Positions 51,657-59,237 of a stretch of 64,000 nt of DNA are shown here, piece by piece. The notes below the pieces were generated by a model, which saw only the letters and a program-made list of their open reading frames with translations, searched no databases and had not been told where the DNA came from. The position numbers were made by a program, and so were the translations under genes. Position 1 is the first letter of the stretch. Every line of letters begins with the position of its first letter. This DNA is from Alistipes sp. (GTDB lineage: Bacteria; Bacteroidota; Bacteroidia; Bacteroidales; Rikenellaceae), in contig JAFXFM010000002.1 of NCBI GenBank assembly GCA_017520545.1, positions 124,001 through 188,000 of the forward strand, given 5' to 3'.

Positions 51657-53480
51657 ATGAAAAAACTAACTCTCATTATTTGCGCCGTGCTACTTTCGGC
51701 AAACGCTATGGCTTTCAGCACCGTTGTAAAGTCGAAATTGGTGGGCGATGTAACCGTTTCGAGCAAGGAAAGCGTGTGGAAAATCGATGCCACGGTTTCA
51801 TCGAAGGGTGGTTGCGAAGTCGTAACCATCGAGATGAATGCTCCACAGCCAACAACTCCACCAAAGGTATCGGTCGAGTTTTGCTCTCCGCAACTCGATG
51901 CTCACCATCTTTGGCAGGCAGGTCCTCCTGACCAAACTCTGCTCCGCCCCGATTGGAGTAAAGGCTACTCCTCGTCTTTGGCGCAGAGCATTCCGCTATA
52001 CTCGTTTATAAATACAAGCAACCGTAATCGCCTTACTGTGGCGGCATCTGAGGCTATTCGTAAGGTTGAAGCGAAGATGGGATTTCGCGAAGAGGATGCG
52101 TTGTTGCGTGGTGTGTTCAACTTCTTTGTTGAGTCTGAGGCACCGCTCTCGCACTATAAGGTGTCGATTTTGCTCGATAACCGCAATATATTCTGGGCAG
52201 ATGCTGTGCGTGAGGGTGTGCAGTGGATAGAGTCGCAGAATGACTTTAAGGTTTGCCGAGTTCCCGATGCAGCATTCGACCCATTGTACTCCACCTGGTA
52301 TCAGTTCCACCAGCAGATTACCGACGAGAAGATTGAGGCGGAGTGTCGTGAGGCGGTGAAGTTGGGTATGAAGACCATTATCGTAGATGATGGCTGGCAG
52401 ACCGCAAACAACAATCGAGGCTACGCCTATTGTGGCGATTGGGAGGTTGCCCCATCGAGAATCAAAGATATGGCAGCCCACGTCAAGCGTGTGCAGGATA
52501 TGGGTATGAAGTATATGGTGTGGTACTCGGTGCCTTTTGTGGGCAAGTACAGCAAAAACTTCAAGCGTTTCGAAGGTAAGTATCTCGCTGTTCCGGAGAG
52601 TCGTGGTGCCGGTATTTTGGACCCACGTTTTCCCGAGGTGCGCGAGTTTATCTGCTCGACCTACGAGAAGGCTCTGCGCGATTGGAATTTAGATGGTTTC
52701 AAGTTGGACTTTATTGACTCGTTCCGCCTTTTTGGTACAGACCCCGCTATTGAGGATGGATATGCCGGTCGCGATATCAAGAGCGTGTCGGAGGCTACTA
52801 ATGTGCTGATGAAGAGCGTGGCAGAGCGCCTACAAGCCATCAAGCCCGATGTGCTCATCGAGTTCCGACAGAGGTATATTGGTCCGGCTGTGCGTCAATA
52901 TGGAAATATGTTCCGTGCAACCGACTGTCCGGGAGATATGCAATTAAACCGCACACGCATTGCCAATCTTCGTTTGACAAGTGGCACAACGGCAGTTCAC
53001 GCCGATATGTTGGAGTGGAATGTCAATGAAAAGCCCGAAGTTGCAGCACGCCACGTCCTCTCGGCTCTGTATGGAGTGGTGCAATACTCTGTTATGTTGC
53101 GCGATATTCCGAAGGGACAGTTCGATATGGTGAAGCATTGGATTGATTTCTCGCAGAAGCACCGCCAGACACTGCTCCACAGCGATTTCCGCCCATATCA
53201 CCCCGAAAATTGTTTCCCAATTTTGGAGGCAGAGAGCAAGAAAGAGCGTATTATTACCGTTTATCAGGAGGGTGCGGTTGTTACTTCGGGTGCGCCCGAC
53301 CGCGACATCTACATCATCAACGCTACGGGTGAGGAGCGACCTGTTGTGGAGTTGCAGAAAGCACCTCGCAAGGTGGAGTACTTCGATACCTACGGCAATG
53401 TTGTAAAGGGAGAGGAACTCGTTGCGGGCTTGCAGCGAGCAAATATCCCTGTCAGCGGATATGTTAAATTAACTTACTAA
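51657..53480 (+). CDS. Secreted GH36-type alpha-galactosidase-like glycoside hydrolase
   Basis: 607 residues with a signal peptide (MKKLTLIICAVLLSANAMA). N-terminal beta domain to about 210, then a TIM barrel: 'TIIVDDGWQTANN', 'MVWYSVPFVG', nucleophile Asp in 'LDGFKLDFID' (351) and acid/base Asp in 'FRATDCPGDMQLN' (423). The C-terminal beta domain holds 'TVYQEGAVVTSG'. Probably hydrolyses alpha-galactosides outside the cell or in the periplasm. The active-site pair K-x-D and R-x-x-D fit GH-D clan members. Sits in the operon with a U32 gene and an aminopeptidase. Confidence 0.85.
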   Translation: MKKLTLIICAVLLSANAMAFSTVVKSKLVGDVTVSSKESVWKIDATVSSKGGCEVVTIEMNAPQPTTPPKVSVEFCSPQLDAHHLWQAGPPDQTLLRPDWSKGYSSSLAQSIPLYSFINTSNRNRLTVAASEAIRKVEAKMGFREEDALLRGVFNFFVESEAPLSHYKVSILLDNRNIFWADAVREGVQWIESQNDFKVCRVPDAAFDPLYSTWYQFHQQITDEKIEAECREAVKLGMKTIIVDDGWQTANNNRGYAYCGDWEVAPSRIKDMAAHVKRVQDMGMKYMVWYSVPFVGKYSKNFKRFEGKYLAVPESRGAGILDPRFPEVREFICSTYEKALRDWNLDGFKLDFIDSFRLFGTDPAIEDGYAGRDIKSVSEATNVLMKSVAERLQAIKPDVLIEFRQRYIGPAVRQYGNMFRATDCPGDMQLNRTRIANLRLTSGTTAVHADMLEWNVNEKPEVAARHVLSALYGVVQYSVMLRDIPKGQFDMVKHWIDFSQKHRQTLLHSDFRPYHPENCFPILEAESKKERIITVYQEGAVVTSGAPDRDIYIINATGEERPVVELQKAPRKVEYFDTYGNVVKGEELVAGLQRANIPVSGYVKLTY

Positions 53481-53488
53481 TAATATAT

Positions 53489-54883
53489 ATGTTTAGCGCA
53501 AACACCTATATCGCTCGTCGCGCAGAGTTGCGACGTCGCATCGGCAATGGATTGATTTTGATTGCGGGAAACACCTTCTCGCCAAACAACTATCCGAATA
53601 ACGCATACTACTTTCGTCAGGATTCGACCTTCCTCTACTACTTCGGCTTGAACCTGCCTACTTTGATGGCGGTAATCGATGCCGAGTCGGGCGAGGAGAT
53701 GCTCTTTGGCGACGATTTCACCGTTGAAGATATCATCTGGACGGGCCCACAGCCAAGTCTTGTGGAGTTGGGCGCAGGGGTTGGCGTGTCGAACTGCCAA
53801 CCATTGAAGGCACTTGACGGCGTTATCGCTGCCGCAATGAAGCAGGGACGCAAGATTCACTACTTGCCACCATACCGCGGCGAGAGCAAAATCGAACTTT
53901 CGCGCCTTCTCGGTCTGCCAATTTCGGAGTTGTACAACCACAAATCGGTTGATTTGATGTTTGCCGTAGCGGAGATGCGCGAGGTGAAGTCTGCCGAGGA
54001 GATCGAGGCCTTGGAGCGTGCGTTCCACCTCGGCTACGCTATGCACACCACAGCAATGAAGATGTGTAAGGCGGGGGTTGTCGAGCGCGAAATTGCCGGT
54101 GCAATGGAGGGCGTGGCAAAGGCACAAGGTCTTGGCGTGTCGTTCCCAAGTATCGTATCGCAGCACGGCGAAACCTTGCACAACCTCAACTGCGACGGCG
54201 TGTTGGAGAATGGACGTTTGTTGTTGGTGGATGCAGGAGCCGAGTCGGTGGAGAACTACTGCTCCGACCACACTCGAACATATCCTGTGTCGGGAAAATT
54301 CACCCAAAAGCAAAAGGAGATTTACGAAATAGTATTGCGTGCACACGACGAAGCTCCAAAGAATATGCGCACCGGTGCGATGTATATGGAGGAGGTGAAC
54401 AAGAAGGCTCTGCTTTCGTTGGCAGAGGGTTTGCACGACGTAGGTCTTATTCACGGCTCGGCAGAGGATGCTGTCGAGGCGGGAGCGATGTATCTCTTTA
54501 TGCCTCACGGTCTTTCGCACGGCCTGGGTATGGACGTTCACGACTGCGAGGCTATGGGCGAGCGCAGTTACGACTTCTCGGAGTTGAAGGAGCGTGCCGA
54601 GGCTTCGGGCACTTGCGTCTATCGTGCCGCTTGGAAGTTGCACGAGGGTACGGTTATGAGCAACGAGCCGGGCATCTACTTTATCCCTGCGTTGATTGAT
54701 AAATCGAAGGCAGAGGGGTTGTATAAGGGCATTGTAAATTACGATTTGCTCGACGAGTACCGTGATTTTGGCGGTATCCGCATCGAGGACGACATCGTCG
54801 TAACCGCCGAGGGTGGTCGCGTAATTGGCGACAAGCATATCCCATCGACCGTCGAGGAGTTGGAAGCGGTAGTTGGAAAGTAA
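53489..54883 (+). CDS. pepP: Xaa-Pro aminopeptidase (aminopeptidase P, M24B)
   Basis: 464 residues, no signal peptide. N-terminal creatinase-type domain ('YIARRAELRRRI...', 'TFSPNNYPNNAYYFRQDSTFLYYFGL'), then the pita-bread metal site in order: 'LLVDAGAESVENYCSDHTRTYPVSGKF' (Asp, Asp), 'FMPHGLSHGLGMDVHD' (His), 'SNEPGIYF' (Glu) and 'GGIRIEDDIVV' (Glu). Two-manganese enzyme removing the residue before proline. Starts 8 bases after the GH36 stop. Confidence 0.9.
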   Translation: MFSANTYIARRAELRRRIGNGLILIAGNTFSPNNYPNNAYYFRQDSTFLYYFGLNLPTLMAVIDAESGEEMLFGDDFTVEDIIWTGPQPSLVELGAGVGVSNCQPLKALDGVIAAAMKQGRKIHYLPPYRGESKIELSRLLGLPISELYNHKSVDLMFAVAEMREVKSAEEIEALERAFHLGYAMHTTAMKMCKAGVVEREIAGAMEGVAKAQGLGVSFPSIVSQHGETLHNLNCDGVLENGRLLLVDAGAESVENYCSDHTRTYPVSGKFTQKQKEIYEIVLRAHDEAPKNMRTGAMYMEEVNKKALLSLAEGLHDVGLIHGSAEDAVEAGAMYLFMPHGLSHGLGMDVHDCEAMGERSYDFSELKERAEASGTCVYRAAWKLHEGTVMSNEPGIYFIPALIDKSKAEGLYKGIVNYDLLDEYRDFGGIRIEDDIVVTAEGGRVIGDKHIPSTVEELEAVVGK

Positions 54884-54920
54884 AGCGATTAACGCCGCTA
54901 ACGACACTAAACAACAAGGA

Positions 54921-55436
54921 ATGATTATTCTCTTCCCTACCGAATTGGAGGCGGCGCGACTGCGAAAGTTGCGCCCCGACCTTGATATCCGCATCTGCGG
55001 TATCGGTGCTGTCGAGACGGCTACCGAGGTGGCACGTATTCTACGTACCGAGCGAAAGCCGCTGCTGCTTTGCGGCATTGCGGGGGCGTACGACCACACC
55101 CTGAAAAAGGGCGATGTAGTGGCGGTTACCGAGGAGCGATTTGCTTATCTCTCAACGGGTTACGACCGCTCCTATCTCGCTTCGATGGTGGTCGAGGGGC
55201 TGCCTATGGTGCGCAGCAACACCGTGTCGCACTGCTCGCAAGAGCCCAATGGTGCTCAAATCGAAAATATGGAGGGGGCAGCACTCTTCGCCTTGGCACA
55301 AGCCGAGGGGGTACGCTGTGGAGAAATTCGCGCCATATCGAACTATGTCGGCGAGGAGCGAGGAGAGTGGAATATCGAGCTCGCCATCGAGCTACTTACA
55401 AAGACTATTCTAACCCTTAACATCGAGGAGATATAA
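54921..55436 (+). CDS. mqnB: Futalosine hydrolase
   Basis: About 171 residues from the ATG at 54921, chosen over a longer frame because 'MIILFPTELEAARLRKL' is the natural start and lies 37 bases after the pepP stop. Nucleosidase family: 'ICGIGAVETATEVARIL', 'LLCGIAGAYDHTLKKGDVVAV', 'IENMEGAALFALAQ' (base/ribose-binding Glu) and 'RAISNYVGEER' (catalytic Asp position is Asn-like here: S-N-Y, as in many MqnB). Removes the base from futalosine in the alternative menaquinone pathway. Its TAA shares one A with the GH78 start (TAATG). Confidence 0.82.
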   Translation: MIILFPTELEAARLRKLRPDLDIRICGIGAVETATEVARILRTERKPLLLCGIAGAYDHTLKKGDVVAVTEERFAYLSTGYDRSYLASMVVEGLPMVRSNTVSHCSQEPNGAQIENMEGAALFALAQAEGVRCGEIRAISNYVGEERGEWNIELAIELLTKTILTLNIEEI

Positions 55437-58090
55437 TGCTAAAACGAGCCGCACTATTGCTTTTACCGTTGTTTCTTATGTCGTTCAGCCGGCTCACGCC
55501 TGTGGAGTTGTCGTGCGAACATCAGCAGCAACCTCTTTTAGATATAACGACACCCCGACTATCGTGGAAAAACATCTCCGAGAAAGAGGGCGACAAGCAG
55601 AGCGCATATCGTATTCGCGTCGTAAAGCACGAAGGCGGCAAAGAGGTGGTAGTATGGGATAGTGGCAAAGTACTATCCGACAGCTCCCTATATATTCCAT
55701 ACGGCGGCAAGACGCTTGTCTCGTCGTGCGACTACTCTTGGCAGGTAAAGGTGTGGGATAGCAACGATAGGGCTTCGCAATGGAGCAAGAGGGCAAAATG
55801 GCACACTGGCAAGCTCTCCTCGAAAGAGTGGAAGGCTCGATGGATAGGCGTTCCGTGGCAAGGCGAAGAGTCCTACGATGCAGAGTGGGCTCGAAAAAGC
55901 ACCAAAAATCCACGTGTAAAGGCCGAACGTATAAACATAGTATCACCGGCACCTCTTCTACGCAAGGAGTTCGAGATTAGAAAGCGTATTCGCTCTGCGC
56001 GATTCTATGGTGCAGGTCTTGGCTACTTTGAACTATACCTCAACGGCAAACGCATAGGCAACGACTACTTCTCGCCGAACCAAACAAACTACGACTCCCG
56101 CCAATATCTTGGCACACGAAGAATTGCCGTCGAGGACCCCTTCAACGAGTATCTTGTGATGTACGTAAGCTACGACCTCACGCATCTGATTCAGCGAGGA
56201 AGTAACTGTGTGGGGGCGATTCTTGGCAATGGCTTCTACGATATGCTGGAGTATTGGCCACCAATGGGATATGGTACGCCACGACTCTTTGGCGAGATTG
56301 AGATTGAGTACGTCGATGGCACACGCGATGTGGTAACAACAGACACCTCGTGGCGTTGTACAAAGAGCGCCATTACGGCTGATCAGATGTTTTATGGTGA
56401 GCACTACGATGCTCGACTCGAGCACAATGGATGGGCGGAGTGTGGCTATGATGACAGCAAATGGGAGAGGGCTGTAGAGAAGCGCACCCCTCGCGGAAAG
56501 CTTGTAGCACAAAATGGCCCTGCAGACAGAGTCGTAAGACGATACGCTCCAACCTCCATCACCAAGCAGGAGGATGGTTCGTGGTTGGTAAAGTTCCCTG
56601 AGGAGATTTCGGGTTGGGTAGAGCTGAAAAATTTGGAACTTTCATCGGGGCAAAAGGTCGATATAAAGTATATATGTGAGTCGCTTAATGGAGCAAACTC
56701 CTATATCGCCAATGGTTCGGGCAAAGCGTCATATCACGCCCGATTTATCTGGTTTGTGTTCTCGCAGGTGGAGATACGCGGCATTGAGAGATTGCAAGCT
56801 GGGCAAGTTGAGGCCCAAGCGGTAAATTCAGACGTGGCCTCGGTAGCGGAGTTCGAGTGCTCGAATCATCTCTTTAACTCGCTACACAACGCTTGGCGAT
56901 TGACACAACTCGACAATATGCACGGAGGTGTGGCAAGCGATTGTCCACAACGAGAGCGTGCACCTTATACAGGCGATGCACAGTTGGCGTGCCAGATGGT
57001 GATGCACAATTTCGATGCAAGAGCCTTTTACAACAAGTGGATTCGCGACATTCGCGGTGCGCAGCTGGCAAACGGCTATGTACCCAACTCGGCACCATGG
57101 CAACCAGGGTGCGGCGGAGGTCCGGCGTGGGGTGCAGCAATAGCGGTAATACCGTGGGAGTATTATCTGCAGTATGGCGACAAGAGCATAATCGAGGAGA
57201 ACTACGAGCCGATAAAACGCTATATCGAATGGATGGACTCGTGGGTTGATGGCGAGGGTATTATGGAGTCGAAAGATGAACAGAAATACAAACGTCTCGG
57301 CGACTGGATTATGCCTCACAAAAAGTTCCCACACCCTGCTACGGTTCATACCTTTGCATACTATCAGTGCGTAGATATCGCCACCAAAATTGCCGAGGTT
57401 TTGGGCATAAGCAAGGATATTACCCACTATGCTTCGCTTCGCAAACGCACCGTAGAGGCCTATCACAAGCGATTTTACAATGCTGAAGAGCATAGCTATG
57501 GCAAACACGGTGCAAATGTTTTCGCCCTATATATGGGTATGCCGAACAACTACCAGCAAGAGGCCCTCGAAGCCCTCAAGCGCGAAATAAACGAGGCGAG
57601 TGGACACTTCATAACCGGAATTGTAGGTACACGACATATTTTTGATGTGCTGTGCGAAATGGGAGAGGTCGATTTGGCATATTCAATGATGAACAAGCGA
57701 ACAATCCCAAGTTTTGGCTATTGGATAGAGCAAGGCTCAACAACGCTGTGGGAGAGCTGGGATGGTAATCCGCGACACTCTCGCAACCACCCTATGTGGG
57801 GAGGTGGATTGGCCTGGTTCTACCGCCATCTCGGAGGATTAAAGCCTCTGGAGGCGGGTTATCGCACATTTGAGGTTGCACCAAAGATACCGAAAGGGCT
57901 CGACCATTTGCGCTACTCGCTCAACTCTGTATATGGAGAAATTGAGGTGGTATGGCGTATCGAAAATGGTACATTCTCGCTGGACTGCAAAGTTCCTGTT
58001 GGTACTACCGCAAAGATAAAGCTACCATTTGGCGACCATAGTATAATTACGGCAAAGCCAGGTCGCCACACATTCAAAAGGGAGATATAA
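55436..58090 (+). CDS. GH78 alpha-L-rhamnosidase
   Basis: 884 residues with a hydrophobic start that looks like a signal peptide (MLKRAALLLLPLFLMSFS). N-terminal Ig-like and beta domains ('PRLSWKNIS', 'YSWQVKVWDS', 'LGYFELYLNGKRIGNDYFSPNQTNYD'). The (alpha/alpha)6 barrel begins about 480 with 'DCPQRERAPYTGDAQLACQMVMHNFDARAFYNKWIRDI', the GH78 catalytic loop with the general acid Glu and Asp. C-terminal beta domain from about 810. Releases terminal rhamnose from plant or bacterial glycans. Its ends share GGAGATATAATG with the mqnB/mqnD context, see findings. Confidence 0.88.
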   Translation: MLKRAALLLLPLFLMSFSRLTPVELSCEHQQQPLLDITTPRLSWKNISEKEGDKQSAYRIRVVKHEGGKEVVVWDSGKVLSDSSLYIPYGGKTLVSSCDYSWQVKVWDSNDRASQWSKRAKWHTGKLSSKEWKARWIGVPWQGEESYDAEWARKSTKNPRVKAERINIVSPAPLLRKEFEIRKRIRSARFYGAGLGYFELYLNGKRIGNDYFSPNQTNYDSRQYLGTRRIAVEDPFNEYLVMYVSYDLTHLIQRGSNCVGAILGNGFYDMLEYWPPMGYGTPRLFGEIEIEYVDGTRDVVTTDTSWRCTKSAITADQMFYGEHYDARLEHNGWAECGYDDSKWERAVEKRTPRGKLVAQNGPADRVVRRYAPTSITKQEDGSWLVKFPEEISGWVELKNLELSSGQKVDIKYICESLNGANSYIANGSGKASYHARFIWFVFSQVEIRGIERLQAGQVEAQAVNSDVASVAEFECSNHLFNSLHNAWRLTQLDNMHGGVASDCPQRERAPYTGDAQLACQMVMHNFDARAFYNKWIRDIRGAQLANGYVPNSAPWQPGCGGGPAWGAAIAVIPWEYYLQYGDKSIIEENYEPIKRYIEWMDSWVDGEGIMESKDEQKYKRLGDWIMPHKKFPHPATVHTFAYYQCVDIATKIAEVLGISKDITHYASLRKRTVEAYHKRFYNAEEHSYGKHGANVFALYMGMPNNYQQEALEALKREINEASGHFITGIVGTRHIFDVLCEMGEVDLAYSMMNKRTIPSFGYWIEQGSTTLWESWDGNPRHSRNHPMWGGGLAWFYRHLGGLKPLEAGYRTFEVAPKIPKGLDHLRYSLNSVYGEIEVVWRIENGTFSLDCKVPVGTTAKIKLPFGDHSIITAKPGRHTFKREI

Positions 58091-58863
58091 TGAAACTATC
58101 GCTCCATATTTCGCCCTGTCCGAACGATACGTTCGCCTTCGATGCGCTGATAAACGGTCGTCTTGCGCACGATTTCGACCTCGACGTCGAGTATCACGAT
58201 ATCGAGGTGTTGAACGAGGGCGTTTTGCGTGGCGAGCCCGATATTTCAAAAATCAGTTATGCGGTCTATCCGCTTGTGGCAGAGCGATATGCGTTGTTGG
58301 ATAGCGGCTCGGCTTTGGGGCGAGGAAATGGACAACTTTTGGTGCGTCGCAAGGGCGAAACGGGCAAAATTCGCACCGTAGCCTCGCCCGGAAAAAACAC
58401 CACCGCCAACGCACTGCTGATGCGCTATTTTCCCGATGTTGAGGAGGTGCGACAGATGCTCTTTTCGGATATTGCCGAGGCGGTCGAGCGCGGCGATGTC
58501 GATGCCGGAGTTTTGATACACGAGGGGCGTTTTGTCTATGAACGTCGCAACCTCTGCCTTGTTGCCGACCTCGGCAAATTGTGGGAGAGCGAAACGGGTC
58601 TGCCACTACCTCTCGGCGCTATTATCGCAAAACGAGAATTGGGCGAAAATGTGATATCGAAATTCGATAATCTGCTTGCCGAAAGTGTCCGTTTTGCCTT
58701 TGCTAATCCGCAAGTTTCGCGCAATTTTGTAAAGGAGCACGCGCAGGAGCTCGAAGACGACGTCATCGAGAAACACATCTCTCTTTTCGTGAACGACTAC
58801 ACCCTATCGCTTGGCGAGGAGGGTCGTTGCGCCGTAGAACGATTGCTCGGCGCCGAGCGTTAG
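58090..58863 (+). CDS. mqnD: 1,4-dihydroxy-6-naphthoate synthase
   Basis: 257 residues, periplasmic-binding-protein-like fold without a signal peptide. Family marks: 'LHISPCPNDTFAFDALINGRL' at the start, 'DISKISYAVYPLVAERYALLDSGSALGRGNGQLLV' and 'ASPGKNTTANALLMRYF'. Catalyses the last ring-forming step that makes 1,4-dihydroxy-6-naphthoate from cyclic dehypoxanthinylfutalosine. Start ATG overlaps the TAA of the GH78 gene by one base. Last gene of the plus-strand block. Confidence 0.9.
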   Translation: MKLSLHISPCPNDTFAFDALINGRLAHDFDLDVEYHDIEVLNEGVLRGEPDISKISYAVYPLVAERYALLDSGSALGRGNGQLLVRRKGETGKIRTVASPGKNTTANALLMRYFPDVEEVRQMLFSDIAEAVERGDVDAGVLIHEGRFVYERRNLCLVADLGKLWESETGLPLPLGAIIAKRELGENVISKFDNLLAESVRFAFANPQVSRNFVKEHAQELEDDVIEKHISLFVNDYTLSLGEEGRCAVERLLGAER

Positions 58864-58871
58864 CAATTTTT
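58843..58871 (+). terminator. Probable terminator at the end of mqnD
   Basis: TTGCT (58843-58847) pairs with AGCAA (58862-58866) around a CGGC/GCCG inner pair, followed by TTTTTCTCTC. It overlaps the final codons of mqnD. Confidence 0.45.
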
Positions 58872-58944
58872 CTCTCTTTTTCAGCCATTTACGCTATTCC
58901 GGCGACCATTTCGGCTACAATTTCAAAAAAAGAAGCAAAATTTT

Positions 58945-58959
58945 CCTAATATAATTAGG
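58945..58959. promoter_or_regulatory. Operator-like palindrome at the -33 position
   Basis: CCTAAT-ATA-ATTAGG is a perfect 15-base inverted repeat ending 19 bases before the -7 box. The string TTAGGTATAA also occurs at 58955-58964 and 58994-59003, on both sides of the -7 box. Confidence 0.45.
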
Positions 58960-58978
58960 TATAACAGTTTATTATGCT

Positions 58979-58986
58979 TACCTTTG
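58979..58986 (+). promoter_or_regulatory. -7 box of the peptide/lipoprotein-nuclease unit
   Basis: TACCTTTG is an exact match, 78 bases before the ATG at 59064. The -33 position carries TTAGG instead of TTTG. Confidence 0.5.
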
Positions 58987-59063
58987 CCGCCGATTTAGGT
59001 ATAATGAGTTTTTTCACTTAAAAAATTTTTAACATTTTAATAATCAAATTAATAATCAAAGTT

Positions 59064-59222
59064 ATGAAGCGAACAACTGTTGCGGAGTATATTACTCCAA
59101 GCGTGGAGGTCCTCTCGGTTAAGGTCGAGGCGGGCTTCTTTGTATCGCAGAATCCTGACTTGACCTATGGTGGAGCAGGAGAGGCCGGTGCAATTGGTGA
59201 TGGTAATTCGTACGAACTTTAA
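59064..59222 (+). CDS. Small peptide (52 residues), unknown function
   Basis: ATG at 59064, stop TAA at 59220-59222. The sequence opens MKRTTVAEYITPSVEVLSVKV..., continues EAGFFVSQ... and ends in a Gly/Ala-rich, acidic tail (GGAGEAGAIGDGNSYEL). It has the look of the short Bacteroidales peptides with a 'TPxVEVL' start and an 'EAGF' junction followed by a small-residue tail, found upstream of surface lipoproteins; function not known. No Cys, no classical signal peptide. Ends 15 bases before the lipoprotein start, so coupled with it. Too short to be found by standard cut-offs. Confidence 0.65.
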   Translation: MKRTTVAEYITPSVEVLSVKVEAGFFVSQNPDLTYGGAGEAGAIGDGNSYEL

Positions 59223-59237
59223 AAACTGTGCAATGCT

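Noticed and set aside
53477-55099. 540-codon minus-strand frame over pepP and mqnB
   Set aside because: Antisense shadow of two recognised genes.
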